A DNA stretch of 64,000 bases from Lysinibacillus sphaericus (GTDB lineage Bacteria > Bacillota > Bacilli > Bacillales_A > Planococcaceae): NCBI RefSeq assembly GCF_006864135.1, contig NZ_SADV01000009.1:62001-126000 (forward strand). Reading direction: 5' to 3'. This document shows, one piece after another, positions 46,928 to 57,349 of the stretch. The first letter of the stretch is position 1, and each line of letters begins with the position of its first letter. A program made the position numbers and the translations under genes. The notes beneath the pieces are model-generated. The model saw nothing but the letters and a program-made list of their open reading frames with translations, did no database searches and had not been told where the DNA came from.

Positions 46928-49900
46928 TCACCAAATCTTCTCCACCCATTCAGGATGGTCTATAAACGGATTTCGATTGCCTTGGATATCGTAAATTCTT
47001 TCATTTCTTTGTTTTTCATATTCATCTACAGGATCTTGCTTGTGCCATTGTAAAAGAACAGAGAGTTTACCGTGATAGGGGGCTGTTCCATTATTGACTT
47101 TATCGTTTAATTCAAGATCAACCTTATCTCCAGGCTCATAACGAGTTGCCATATATAATAGTATACGTGCCACATCACCTTTTACGCGATTAGGTGGTTC
47201 GAATGAATCTGAATCTTTAAAGCAGCCATTACAACCAGCGACTGGACTACCCCCATTGTCAAAGTCTAAATTTCCTCTTGAACTATTAACTTGTACATCG
47301 GTTGCGCGTAAATGATGGATATCTGTTCCGGGTCCTTTGCTTGTCCCAAAGTTTCCGTGTGATTTTGCCCACGTATGCTCTCGGTTCCAGTTTCCTACAT
47401 TGCCGCCATTGTTTGTTTTTGGACTAGATTTCCCAGCATAAAATAAAATGACATTATTCGGATTATTAGGATCTTCATCTGTATACTTTAAAGCATCCCA
47501 AACATCATCATAAGAAAGTACCTTTTGTTCAGAAATGATATCATGAAGAGCCCTTTTTAGTGCTTGACCTTCCTTGTTATATGCGCCTGCATAATAATCA
47601 TTAGCAATTACTGTCACGCTGAAGCTTGTCGTGACACTTTTCTTGCCATCAGATGCTGTAACGCCAACAATATGACTACCCTCATCTAAATTGAGTGTTA
47701 ATAATTTTCCACTTATAGTACCCTTTGTAGCCGTAAATGAAAGTTTATCACCATCAGGATCGGAAAAATGATCTGTTAAATCAATTCGAATTTCCTCTCC
47801 AACAGCTACAGTTTTGTTTGAAATCGGATTTTTAATGATTGGTTGTTTGTTTTCTGAAGGCAAAGAAGGATCCACAATGGGATCCCCCTTCGAATTTGTA
47901 AATTTAATTTGTTCAGGAGCTGCGCCCTTTTTATAGATTATCGATTGTATATCTATATTTTCAGCGCCTCTTATTTCACTGACATTTGGACCTTCAATTG
48001 TGAGTGTTTTCACGCTATTGCCTTTAAGGTCGATAATCATCCCTGCTTTAGCTGGACTAAGGAAAACATCAGTCGTCTTAAAGCCTTCTCCATGTAATTC
48101 CGCATAAGCACCTTTAAGGAATACACCTTTTGGAATAACGGATTGGGCATCTAAATGCACTGCCACACTGGGTTTATTTATCGTCAATTTGTTTGTTTTG
48201 AAGTTCTTATAATCATATACTATTTCAGGCTGAATCGGTTCAACAGTTGAGCCTTTATTAACATCGATTTGAACCATTACAGGGTCATGGTCACTTGCAC
48301 GGCCAGCCATGTCTGTAAAATCAGCGTTAATATGAAGAATATCGACATCAGTTTTGTCTTTTAGATTGTTTGACACCAAAATATGGTCTAATACTTGTGA
48401 GTTCCCCTGATAAACATATGTGTAACGATCCGAAGCATCCACTTTATTAATCATATTTGTCATCAATTGACCTTCATGGATTTTAAGAGCATCTGCAAAT
48501 TGGTAATCATTAAAATCACCTAAAGAAACAATATTTGCATCTGGATTTTTTGATTTAATGTCCCCAACAAAATTATAAACAATGTTGGCGATTTTTTTAC
48601 GTTGCCCTTCACTCCCATACTGTGGCGGCTGAATCGCACCAAATAAAGGCGTATCTCCATTTTTAGAATTCCAATGATTTGCGATAACAATTACATCTTC
48701 ACCTTGGAATTCAAATTGTGCAGCTAAAGGTTTGCGGCTACTATTAAACGCTCCATTTGCCGGATCAATTCGTCCAGGGTTCAATGTTAATTTCTCATCT
48801 TGATAACCAACAGCTGTTGTGGCATCTCCTGTTGGGATACCTTCCTTCAGCTTAACTCGCTTTGGATTATAAAGGAAACCAACTCGAATATTTGCATCCG
48901 GTGCTCCACCGTCTTGATTGTTGATTGGATCGATATTAACATACTGATACTCGACACCACCTACACCTTTAATAGCGTCAATTAACCTTTTATAACTTTG
49001 ATCCGCTTTGGAATCTCCTGCAGATGGCCCATTATTATCCTGCACCTCAGTTACGCCGACAATATCGGGGCTGCCCATATCAATACCAATTGCTCTTGCT
49101 AGTTTTCTTGCTTTATCATCAGTTGTAGAAGTTTTGTTATTAGAGAAGTTCTCCAAATTATACGAGGCAATTGTTAACTTATCTTCTGCCTTTACGATTT
49201 TTGTAGTCTCTGGTGAAGTATCTCCTCTTTTATAAGCTGCCTTCATCTCATCTAAAGAAGCATAGATTTTAAAGTTTTGATAGGAATAGCCTACGATTCC
49301 CGTAATTGGCCCTTTAAATTTATCTCCTGTAGCCACTTCAAAATCACGTGCAGCCCCATTCGGTTCTAATCGGAATTGAATTCTGTTTGGATTTGCATTT
49401 TCTTTCTCATACAATACCCCACCGTGAATTGTGTCCGTTGGTTCATCCTCAAGTACTGTTACTAAATCTCCATGCTCCTGTGGTGCTACCGCCTTCACGT
49501 TTCCAACTTTTACTCTCATGCCTTCAATACTTTCCCAAAAATCAATAGCATCAATTGTTGGATTAAAAATTTGGAGTTGATCGCTGTCTATTTGACTAAA
49601 TGACATTTTTAGCTTATCGATTTCAATTGCTTTTGGTAAAGCTACACTACTTTTAATGACTTCTACTTTTCCATCTTGATCGTCACGCACATTAATTTGA
49701 GTTGTTTTTAAATCTGTTTGCTGCCTATCATCATAGCCATCGTAAGCATATTCGCTTACTTTACCTTTAACAGATACTAAATCCCCTACCTTTATTGGCC
49801 ATGGTTTCTTTCCACTGTACAGAAAAATTCCTTCAGAAGTATTCGGATCATGATCAGCCAATTCATCTGGCGTTTGAATCGTATAATACCAATTATTATT

Positions 49901-51403
49901 TAACGTAAATGAATAAGTTACGATTCCTTCAATTCCTTCAACTGTTTTACCATCAAATGTTGAAGCATGCCCCGCACCTTGAATATCATGAATTTGTAGT
50001 TGATCAGCAATGCGATAATCAAATGTAGTTATTTTGCTATATGTGCCATCTTTCGCTTTAACTATTGCTTTTAAAGTCGTATTTTTGCTAATTTCAATTG
50101 GTGTCTCATATTTAAGACTTTTATCAGTTGGCACCGTGCCATTTAATGTGTAATAAATTTCTGCATCGGCTGTCGGTGTTGTTAAAGTAACTGTTGTCTT
50201 TCCAACAAACGTTCCACTTCCAGGGGATGCGCTTGCAGGCTTTAATGCTGAACTATCCACTACAATATCTGCTTTTGATCGAGGAATTACTTGATAGTCT
50301 TTATCGAATTGTTGAACAATACCAGTGATAGATTCATAGTTTGTACCGGCAGCTAGATCTAGCGAATTTGTTTCATCTCGTACGAGGAAATTCGTTCCGT
50401 CACTTGCAGTAAAGTTTGCCCATCCAGCCCCTTGTTGAACGTCTGTGAGCGTAACATTTTTCACTGTTACTAACTGTGATTCACTATCTTCATTCACTTG
50501 AGCACCTGTTACTACCTTTGGAGAAGGTAAACCGGCATTTTCAACCTTTTCAACGATTGTAGCACCATCTAATTGTAGTAGCCCACGATAGTCAGCTAAC
50601 TTACCTTTTAAAGTAACTTCATCTCCGATAGACATAGCTAAACTAGTAGGTCTTACGGCAATACCACCTGTTTCGTCTTGGACGGAGAACGTATTTTTCA
50701 AGCCTGCTGCAACTCTACCTTTAATAGTTACAGTTTCACCTACTCCTTTATTCCGAGCTTCTCCAATTGAAAGAATTCCCGGTGCTTCAGGGTCAACAGG
50801 CTGACCTGAATCAATATCCATAACATGTTGCCCTAAATTAGAAAAATCATCTACCGGATATGAAGTCCATTCTAAAGCTGAATTAAATGGATCCTCAATA
50901 TTTGTATCACCCAAAAAGACTGAACTCTTCCTTACTAAAGTTACATCTTTAGCAAAATCCGCTGAAGGTCCAACTTGTCCAATGGAATCAACTATTTCAT
51001 CAGCTTTCCTTAAAACGACTGGATCATTTCCATTAAAATTAATAACAGTTGAGTTTTCTAGATTTCCTTTTGCTTTAATGTTAGGAGCTGCATCTTTATG
51101 ATATAAAACATAAGTAGCTCCGCTTTCTAGAGTACCCGTCAGATTCACTTTATTTTTCGCGGTAACTTCCCCGTTCGTATGAAGCTCTAACGTATAATTG
51201 CTTAAATCAACCGCTGCACCTGTACCATTATATATTTCAATGGCTTTATTGAAGGAGCTTCCTTCTATATACTCTGAAATGATTAAATCCTTTGCTAATG
51301 TTTCAGCTTGTACAGTGAGTGGTGCTACTGGTGCGGCAACACTCGCGACTAGAGTTGTTGCTAAAAAGGCGTTTATCGGCTTCTTCCAATTCTTCTTTGA
51401 CAT
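46928..51403 (-). CDS. Large secreted double nuclease (EEP phosphatase/nuclease plus endonuclease I)
   Basis: A 1491-residue precursor. Signal peptide (MSKKNWKKPINAFLATTL, cleaved near QAET). Order: lamin-tail-like domain (about 35-165, LIISEYIEGSSFNKAIEIYN), OB-fold region (about 200-365), chitobiase/CHB-like segment (about 380-455, YYTLNGTVPTDKSL), a second OB region, EEP endonuclease/exonuclease/phosphatase (about 739-1045) with ASYNLENFS, VGVTEVQDN, ANHWNSKNG, SLGDFNDY and SDHDPVM, an Ig-like unit (about 1190-1265), then endonuclease I (about 1265-1480) with the NREHTWAKSHG histidine motif. It resembles YhcR-type extracellular nucleases, probably for DNA/RNA scavenging. There is no SLH or LPXTG anchor, so it is secreted or loosely held. 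Both active sites look intact. Confidence 0.9.
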   Translation of the reverse strand: MSKKNWKKPINAFLATTLVASVAAPVAPLTVQAETLAKDLIISEYIEGSSFNKAIEIYNGTGAAVDLSNYTLELHTNGEVTAKNKVNLTGTLESGATYVLYHKDAAPNIKAKGNLENSTVINFNGNDPVVLRKADEIVDSIGQVGPSADFAKDVTLVRKSSVFLGDTNIEDPFNSALEWTSYPVDDFSNLGQHVMDIDSGQPVDPEAPGILSIGEARNKGVGETVTIKGRVAAGLKNTFSVQDETGGIAVRPTSLAMSIGDEVTLKGKLADYRGLLQLDGATIVEKVENAGLPSPKVVTGAQVNEDSESQLVTVKNVTLTDVQQGAGWANFTASDGTNFLVRDETNSLDLAAGTNYESITGIVQQFDKDYQVIPRSKADIVVDSSALKPASASPGSGTFVGKTTVTLTTPTADAEIYYTLNGTVPTDKSLKYETPIEISKNTTLKAIVKAKDGTYSKITTFDYRIADQLQIHDIQGAGHASTFDGKTVEGIEGIVTYSFTLNNNWYYTIQTPDELADHDPNTSEGIFLYSGKKPWPIKVGDLVSVKGKVSEYAYDGYDDRQQTDLKTTQINVRDDQDGKVEVIKSSVALPKAIEIDKLKMSFSQIDSDQLQIFNPTIDAIDFWESIEGMRVKVGNVKAVAPQEHGDLVTVLEDEPTDTIHGGVLYEKENANPNRIQFRLEPNGAARDFEVATGDKFKGPITGIVGYSYQNFKIYASLDEMKAAYKRGDTSPETTKIVKAEDKLTIASYNLENFSNNKTSTTDDKARKLARAIGIDMGSPDIVGVTEVQDNNGPSAGDSKADQSYKRLIDAIKGVGGVEYQYVNIDPINNQDGGAPDANIRVGFLYNPKRVKLKEGIPTGDATTAVGYQDEKLTLNPGRIDPANGAFNSSRKPLAAQFEFQGEDVIVIANHWNSKNGDTPLFGAIQPPQYGSEGQRKKIANIVYNFVGDIKSKNPDANIVSLGDFNDYQFADALKIHEGQLMTNMINKVDASDRYTYVYQGNSQVLDHILVSNNLKDKTDVDILHINADFTDMAGRASDHDPVMVQIDVNKGSTVEPIQPEIVYDYKNFKTNKLTINKPSVAVHLDAQSVIPKGVFLKGAYAELHGEGFKTTDVFLSPAKAGMIIDLKGNSVKTLTIEGPNVSEIRGAENIDIQSIIYKKGAAPEQIKFTNSKGDPIVDPSLPSENKQPIIKNPISNKTVAVGEEIRIDLTDHFSDPDGDKLSFTATKGTISGKLLTLNLDEGSHIVGVTASDGKKSVTTSFSVTVIANDYYAGAYNKEGQALKRALHDIISEQKVLSYDDVWDALKYTDEDPNNPNNVILFYAGKSSPKTNNGGNVGNWNREHTWAKSHGNFGTSKGPGTDIHHLRATDVQVNSSRGNLDFDNGGSPVAGCNGCFKDSDSFEPPNRVKGDVARILLYMATRYEPGDKVDLELNDKVNNGTAPYHGKLSVLLQWHKQDPVDEYEKQRNERIYDIQGNRNPFIDHPEWVEKIW

Positions 51404-52144
51404 CTAGTTAATTCTCCTTTCAAATTTAGGAAAGTTAGTTTTTAAAATGCAAAGCCTTCCCTCTATTAAGAGAAGACTTTGCAAAAGAATTATAGAATTG
51501 TTTCTTCATTTAACTATGATTCCTTCAAAATAAGCTTTTTTCAGTATCTGTCTTTAAAATTGTTTAGATTGCAATTAACGACAAAGAAAACTTAACTTTG
51601 CTATCTCCACCTTTTTCCGTCTCTCTCTATCTAGGCTGTCGATTTACTTCATCGTCTACGGCGTGCCATAAATAGCTGAACTATTCAAAACATATTTCCC
51701 CCTACATATATATGTAAACATATTATTATTAATTCACTATTTTAATAGTATTTATATTATGTTAAAAAATTGTAATATCAAGAATACGTATTTACTACAG
51801 GGAATTTAGTAATTTAAAACGAATTATTAACACATAAATACAAATAACACTCTGATAAGGAGCCAATTTATCTTATTTGCTAAATTTTTAAAAAGGACAA
51901 AATACTTTTATATCAAAAGAAATAGAATCTTATGGTGCCGTAGCCCAAAGTTAGAGTGTGTCAAACAATCGGGGCGCAGTTTAGAGCTATAAAATCAAAC
52001 TTTGAGGTATTTTTTACATGGCAACATATAGCAAAGACAAAGTAGCTAGAAACCATCCATGAAAGCCAACATCGCATTATTGGACTAGTATCAGCACGGT
52101 CAACCTATCATTAGGCTAAGTTGGAAACGATTACAATGTACAAT
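51404..52144. other. Non-coding region upstream of the nuclease gene; possible IS remnant
   Basis: About 740 bases. The left part is the nuclease promoter region. Around 52017-52060 a short frame MATYSKDKVARN resembles the start of IS3-type orfA proteins. It stops after 14 codons, with nothing similar following. I see no intact gene. Confidence 0.35.
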
Positions 52145-52183
52145 AAACGCCCACTTCAAATTGAAAATTGAAGTGGGCGTTTT
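52145..52183. terminator. Hairpin terminator-like sequence
   Basis: AAACGCCCACTTC and GAAGTGGGCGTTT form a 13-base stem with T-run. It is related to the hairpin at 46822-46858, and the ~60 bases after each are also similar. Confidence 0.7.
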
Positions 52184-52303
52184 GTGAACTCTTCTAAAGT
52201 TCTCACTTAATAAGGAAAGAGGAAGTATCACAAGTTTATTCTGTATATCACTTTCAGTTAATTATTTTTGACTGACAGATCTAATGGGGAATTGCATAAA
52301 TAG

Positions 52304-52340
52304 AAAAAGCCCTGTAGGAGATTTTTCTCCCACAGGACCA
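52304..52340 (-). terminator. Terminator of S-layer gene 2
   Basis: CCTGTAGGAG and CTCCCACAGG pair with one mismatch around a T-rich loop, near the stop at 52363. Confidence 0.83.
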
Positions 52341-52362
52341 TTATCTAATATTTTAATTAGAA

Positions 52363-55300
52363 TTATTTAGTAATAACAGTAGATGTTTTTACAGTGTTAC
52401 CACCAGCATCTTTAAGGTCAACGTTTTTGAATTTGATAGCTGTTAGGGCTTTATCTACTACTACTGATGCATTATATGCATGTGATACAGTAATAACTTT
52501 TTTATCTGCGCTAACTGTTGCAACTGTACCAGAAACTGGTTTTCCATCAACAGTTAAGTCTAAGATATCTCCAACAACTAAAGTTTCTACAGCGTCAGAG
52601 AACGTTAATACCAATTCTCCATTAGTTGCTTGCGTTGCTGCTACATATCCACCTGTTGTTTTACCAGTTTTAGCTGTTACTACAGTAGTATCAGCTGTTG
52701 TAGTTGCTGTAACTACTTTATCAGCAGTAGGTAATGCTTCAATCGCTGTTTTAACATCACCTTGTGTTGCTGTATCTTTAATTGTAACTGTAACTTCTTT
52801 ATTAGTTGCATTATATGCAGCTGAAGCTTCACCTGCAGTTGGTGTACCGACTACAAGGTTAACTGTAATACCATCACCGTTACCACCTGCAGCATCAGTT
52901 GCAGTAAATTTAACACCTGAAAGCTCAACACTACCTTTAGTACCTGGAGTACCTGCTTCTGGTTTACCTTCTTTTGCTTCAGTAGTGATTTTAGCTGAGT
53001 TTAATACAGTTGCTGATACTGATGCGTTGATAGTATAAGTTGCTTTTGCTTTACCATCTTTTGCAGTTACTTCTACTGTCCAAGTAGCACCATTATTAGC
53101 AGTTGTTGCTTTCGCTACTTTTGCACCAGAGTTTGTAGTAGTTACTACTACATCTTCTGCTTTAATAGCAGCTAAATCTGTACCAACTGGGAATACTACA
53201 TTATAAGTATTACCTGATCCAGTTGCTGCAACATTTTTCACTTTAATAGATGATACTGAAGTATCTTCTTCTCCAACTGCAATTGTATCAGCTGGTTTAT
53301 CTCCACCATTATTAATAGCAAGAACATAGAATGTTACAGTATTATCTTTTACTTCGTAAGTTGCTTTTACACTGCCAGTTGCATCTTTAAGAAGTTGTAC
53401 AAATTGCGCTTCAGAAAGTGGTGCACCATTTACATTTTTATAAACATATGTTTTACCTGTTTCACCAGCATATTTTATAGCAGCTTTATCGCCATCTTTA
53501 TCATTAAATACGACAGTTTTCTTATCAGTATTGAATGATTTGATATTGCCAGTAAATAAGTTAGTTACTTCAGATGTAGAAGTGAATGTTGCTGTTGCTT
53601 CTTTAGAAGTGAATGCAAATTCTTTTACAATTCCATTTTCTGTTTTCTTAGCAACGCCTGTAGCTATAACTTTTACAGAAGTAGATTTTTCATCTTTAGA
53701 AGTAACAGCAATTTTCCCATCTGGAGCAATTAAAGTATGAACACGATTAGGTTGGATGTCAACACCATTCACTGTTACATCTTCAGCACCAGTGTTATAG
53801 ATAGTATAAGATACATCTTTAATTTCATAACCTGAAGTAGCTACTTCTTTACCACTTTGGTTTGTAAGTTGTACTTCAAATGTAGCTTTATCTTTGCCAC
53901 TGAATTTTGAAGTTTCTTTTGAACCGTTTTTAGAAACTAGTTTAGAACCTTCAAGATACTCAGCTTGGAAGTAAGAAATAGGAGCAATTGCGAATGGTTC
54001 GCCTTTATTTAAGTTTGCTCCATTTTGATTGCTAATGCCAATCCAAGCAATAGGTGTAGCATAAGTGTTTACTTTATCATCTGGAGTTGCAATGACAAAG
54101 CTTGCTTCACCTTTTGAGTTAGTTTTAACAGTGATTTTGTCACCATCAAAAGCAACTTGTTCATCATCTACTACTTTAACAAATTTAGCAGAAGTTACTG
54201 TAGAAATAACACCATCAATATTTTCGTTAAATGCAACATTTACTGTTTCATTTGCAGCTAATTTGCCATCTTTATCTTTAACAACAATATTGTATTTACG
54301 TCCATTTTTAAGACCAGTTGCAGCTACTTCTCCACCATCGCGTTTTACTTCGATATTGTATGAAGCTTGAACAGCACCAAATGTTACTTTAGCAGCAGAT
54401 GCTTGTAGTGTATCTGGAGTATATTTTTGGTTAAATCCAGTTGTTACAACTGTACCGTTTGTGTTTGTAGTATTAATTGGAGTAGCTTCGAACACTACTG
54501 GAGTCACTACAGCGTTTGAACCTGAAACTGTGAATGTAGCTTCACCTTTTGAATCAGTTTTAATTTGAGCTGCTTTAGTATTAATATCACTTGTTTGTAC
54601 TACTGCAGTACCGTTAATAGTTACGTTTTGTAATTTATCAACAGTTACATCAATGTTTTCTTTAACAGAAACGTTTAATGTTTTACCTGATACCGGTTTA
54701 CCAGTTTCTGGATCTTTATAAGTTACTTTGTAAGTTTTGTTAGCACCGTTGTTGATAGTAGCGCCTTCAGTTACTTCAGTAATAGTTAATGTTTGATCAA
54801 CAGCCCAGAATACATAGCCAGTTGAGAATTTAGAACGGTCACCGTTTGCATATACAGTTACTGTATCGTTTGTTGCAGCATAACGAGTGTAAGAGTAAGT
54901 AGCGATACCTTCATCGTTAGTTAAAGCTTCAACTGTTACAGGAGCTTTTACTCCGTTAGCAGAACCTGGGATGAAGAATGTTACTGGAATACCAGCTTTA
55001 GAAGCACCTTCAGCTACAGTAACTTGTGCTTTAAGAGTTACTTGTTGACCAAGTTTACCTTGAGTTGATTTTTCAACTAAATCAACTTTAGTTGGGATTA
55101 CAGCGTTAACGCCTTTGAATTTACCGATTTCTTCGCCGCCAAGAGATACAGTGTACTCTTTGTCAGCTGTTTGAGGTGCAGTAGTTAAAACAACAACTTT
55201 TTTGTTAGTTAATTTTACAGCTGCGTTTTTAACTTCTAGATCTTTGATTTCGAAGTTAAGAGCTTGTACGTTGTCAACTTCTTGATCAAATGTTACTTCA

Positions 55301-56031
55301 ACAGTTGTGTTGTTGATAGCTTTTACAGCTGCTTTTGCATGAGATGGTACTTCAAGTTTCATTGTACGATCTAAGAAAGAAGCGAATTGAGCACGAGTAA
55401 TTGTGTCATTTGGTTTGAATGCTTTACCTGGTAGTGTAGCTGCTTTTGTTAACTCAGCATACTCTAAAGCAGTGATTGCTTCACGTTGTTCAGTATTAAG
55501 ACCGCCTAAGTCAGAGATTTCGCTCGTGAATTTAGCATCTTTGTACTCTTTAACTAGATCTACGCCTTGGATTTCTTTGATAGCACGAACTAAAACGATT
55601 GCCATTTGTTGACGTGCCATATTTTGTGAGTAGTTTAAGTTGCCGTTTGCACCATTAAATGCGCCTGCATCTTTAACAAGTGCAGCATATTGCACTAATT
55701 CTTTATCAGCAGTTGTTACTGGTAGATCGTTGAAACGTTGTTTTGTATTCCAGTCAGCTGGAATTTCATTACCTTCAGTTTCTAACCAGCGACCTAATAA
55801 TTTAACCACTTGACCACGAGAAACATATTGGTCTGGTTTGAATGTGCCATCTGGATATCCTTTGATGATACCAGCGTCTACAAGAGAGCTGATTGCATCT
55901 TTGTGAGAGTTACTATTTGGTACATCTGTGAAACTTGCTGCAGAAGCCACTGGTACGATAGCTGATGCTACTAATGTAGCTGTAGCAGCTGTTGCTACGA
56001 ATTTTTTGTATTTCTTTGGTTGGTTAGCCAT
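52363..56031 (-). CDS. S-layer protein 2 (SLH-type)
   Basis: A 1222-residue precursor starting at ATG 56031 with GAGGAGG about 12 bases before it (an upstream ATG at 56112 lacks a site and a signal). Signal peptide MANQPKKYKKFVATAATATL, cleaved near ASAAS. Three SLH domains (about residues 32-225): IIKGYPDGTFKPDQYVSRGQ, NMARQQMAIVLV and ITRAQFASFLDRT. The remaining ~1000 residues are Ig-like beta domains (for example VKAINNTTVEVTFDQE, a SbsA-like unit, and KVDLVEKSTQGKLGQQVTL). Cysteine is absent and Ala/Thr/Val/Lys dominate, as in S-layer subunits. It is the larger of two S-layer genes 8 kb apart in the same orientation. Which is expressed cannot be told; both have strong ribosome-binding sites. 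Confidence 0.93.
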   Translation of the reverse strand: MANQPKKYKKFVATAATATLVASAIVPVASAASFTDVPNSNSHKDAISSLVDAGIIKGYPDGTFKPDQYVSRGQVVKLLGRWLETEGNEIPADWNTKQRFNDLPVTTADKELVQYAALVKDAGAFNGANGNLNYSQNMARQQMAIVLVRAIKEIQGVDLVKEYKDAKFTSEISDLGGLNTEQREAITALEYAELTKAATLPGKAFKPNDTITRAQFASFLDRTMKLEVPSHAKAAVKAINNTTVEVTFDQEVDNVQALNFEIKDLEVKNAAVKLTNKKVVVLTTAPQTADKEYTVSLGGEEIGKFKGVNAVIPTKVDLVEKSTQGKLGQQVTLKAQVTVAEGASKAGIPVTFFIPGSANGVKAPVTVEALTNDEGIATYSYTRYAATNDTVTVYANGDRSKFSTGYVFWAVDQTLTITEVTEGATINNGANKTYKVTYKDPETGKPVSGKTLNVSVKENIDVTVDKLQNVTINGTAVVQTSDINTKAAQIKTDSKGEATFTVSGSNAVVTPVVFEATPINTTNTNGTVVTTGFNQKYTPDTLQASAAKVTFGAVQASYNIEVKRDGGEVAATGLKNGRKYNIVVKDKDGKLAANETVNVAFNENIDGVISTVTSAKFVKVVDDEQVAFDGDKITVKTNSKGEASFVIATPDDKVNTYATPIAWIGISNQNGANLNKGEPFAIAPISYFQAEYLEGSKLVSKNGSKETSKFSGKDKATFEVQLTNQSGKEVATSGYEIKDVSYTIYNTGAEDVTVNGVDIQPNRVHTLIAPDGKIAVTSKDEKSTSVKVIATGVAKKTENGIVKEFAFTSKEATATFTSTSEVTNLFTGNIKSFNTDKKTVVFNDKDGDKAAIKYAGETGKTYVYKNVNGAPLSEAQFVQLLKDATGSVKATYEVKDNTVTFYVLAINNGGDKPADTIAVGEEDTSVSSIKVKNVAATGSGNTYNVVFPVGTDLAAIKAEDVVVTTTNSGAKVAKATTANNGATWTVEVTAKDGKAKATYTINASVSATVLNSAKITTEAKEGKPEAGTPGTKGSVELSGVKFTATDAAGGNGDGITVNLVVGTPTAGEASAAYNATNKEVTVTIKDTATQGDVKTAIEALPTADKVVTATTTADTTVVTAKTGKTTGGYVAATQATNGELVLTFSDAVETLVVGDILDLTVDGKPVSGTVATVSADKKVITVSHAYNASVVVDKALTAIKFKNVDLKDAGGNTVKTSTVITK

Positions 56032-56477
56032 AGAAAAATTTCCTCCTCTAAGTTCATAAAATATGTCTCTACTACAAATACATAGAAATGCAGTAAATAA
56101 ACAACTACACATAAAAGTATAGTTGCATACCTAAAAGTTGTCAATCATATTTTGGGAAAGTTTCTAATTCATTTCCGGAAAAACATGGGCATACAACTCT
56201 CTTTTACCATTGTCATCTATTTAAGCTGATTTTTCAAGTGTTATTACACATCTTTTCCAACAATAATTTGGTACACAACCCTTATGCATTCAATGTTTTT
56301 ACATTAATGAACAATTATAGGCCAACAACCCATTTTTATTACTATTAAAATTGGTAATTCTTTTTGCTTCTATGGAAAATGTAAGGGCGTAAAATAAGAA
56401 GACGTTTCGGTGAATGTTCTGTGGGATTTTTGGATAATGCATCTATGTTTTAAGTGCAGAATTATATTTCTAGACAC
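56032..56477. other. Upstream leader region of S-layer gene 2
   Basis: About 445 AT-rich bases without a gene, up to the hairpin at 56478. TATAAT on minus at 56319-56314 has no acceptable -35 partner. A long 5' leader is likely by analogy with other S-layer genes. Confidence 0.45.
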
Positions 56478-56516
56478 GAAAAAAGCTCAAGCATATAAAT
56501 GCTTGAGCTTTTTTCG
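56478..56516. terminator. Bidirectional terminator hairpin
   Basis: AAAAAAGCTCAAGCAT and ATGCTTGAGCTTTTTT form a perfect 16-base stem with A- and T-runs on both sides. It can end the tagA operon on minus, about 115 bases past its stop, before the S-layer 2 leader. Confidence 0.88.
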
Positions 56517-56632
56517 CTTGGGCTACCAACCGTTGTTTCCTTGCAGGGAATTCTATTTATTTCATAGAGGAAATTCCTATACAAATACAGTCTAACACTT
56601 TCAATTTAAAACGACAATACCAATTTTTAAAA

Positions 56633-57349
56633 TTATTGACGTTTCTTCCTTGCCACTTCCAATAAAAATAATGGAAGTGCAATTTGACGCTTGATACGCT
56701 TAGGTTCTTTCATTAATCGATAAAACCATTCAAGGCCAAATTTTTGGAAAATCTCTGGTGCACGTTTAACTGTACCCGCCAGCACATCGAATGATCCACC
56801 TACGCCTTGATAAATAGTTGGATGTAATTGATCGCGATTTGCATTAATCCAGTTTTCTTGCTTTGGACTGCCCATCGCTACAAAAAGTAGATCAGGCTGC
56901 GCTTCGTTAATGCGGTCAAGTACTTTCTGTTCGTTCTTTTCATAGCCGTCCTGTGTGCCGACTATTTTAATAGAAGGAAATAATGATTCTAGTTTTGCTT
57001 TGGCCGCATCTGCAACACCCGGTTTTCCTCCATAAAGGAAAATAGGCTTGCCACGTTTTGCCGCTTCCTCGCAAAGCTTCATCATCATATCGACGCCTGT
57101 AACACGTTCACGAATTTGCCCTTTTTGAATTTTGGAAGCAAGAATAACACCAATGCCATCTGGAATTTGAAATTCCGCTTCGTTAAGTAGCTTCTTTAGA
57201 GCAGGGTCTTCTTTTGCCTTGATAATCTTTTCTGGATTGATGGCAACAACGAGCGCCTTTTGTTTTGTTTCAATACGCTCGAATGCCATCTCCATTAATT
57301 CATCGTAGCCTTCCGTATTGACATTGATGCCAAGTACTGTTTCTTTCAT
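56633..57349 (-). CDS. tagA: WecG/TagA/CpsF-family N-acetylmannosaminyl transferase
   Basis: A 238-residue GT26 enzyme from ATG 57349 (an upstream in-frame ATG would lie inside the dehydrogenase). Motifs: the IPDGIGVILASKI segment (about residue 65), RVTGVDMMMKLCEEAA, PIFLYGGKPGVADAA and LLFVAMGSPKQENWI. The family adds ManNAc or ManNAcA to undecaprenyl-PP-GlcNAc in teichoic-acid linkage units and enterobacterial common antigen. Its ATG overlaps the stop of the dehydrogenase (ATGA). It would act right after TagO (start of this window) in SCWP synthesis. Presence of a UDP-ManNAc dehydrogenase next to it suggests the donor may be UDP-ManNAcA. Confidence 0.9.
   Translation of the reverse strand: MKETVLGINVNTEGYDELMEMAFERIETKQKALVVAINPEKIIKAKEDPALKKLLNEAEFQIPDGIGVILASKIQKGQIRERVTGVDMMMKLCEEAAKRGKPIFLYGGKPGVADAAKAKLESLFPSIKIVGTQDGYEKNEQKVLDRINEAQPDLLFVAMGSPKQENWINANRDQLHPTIYQGVGGSFDVLAGTVKRAPEIFQKFGLEWFYRLMKEPKRIKRQIALPLFLLEVARKKRQ

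Noticed and set aside
52017..52060. MATYSKDKVARN as an insertion sequence gene
   Set aside because: Only 14 codons; no further transposase similarity or terminal repeats. At most a remnant.
56032..56477. TATAAT on minus at 56314-56319 as S-layer 2 promoter
   Set aside because: No acceptable -35 at 16-18 bases; chance match in AT-rich sequence is likely.
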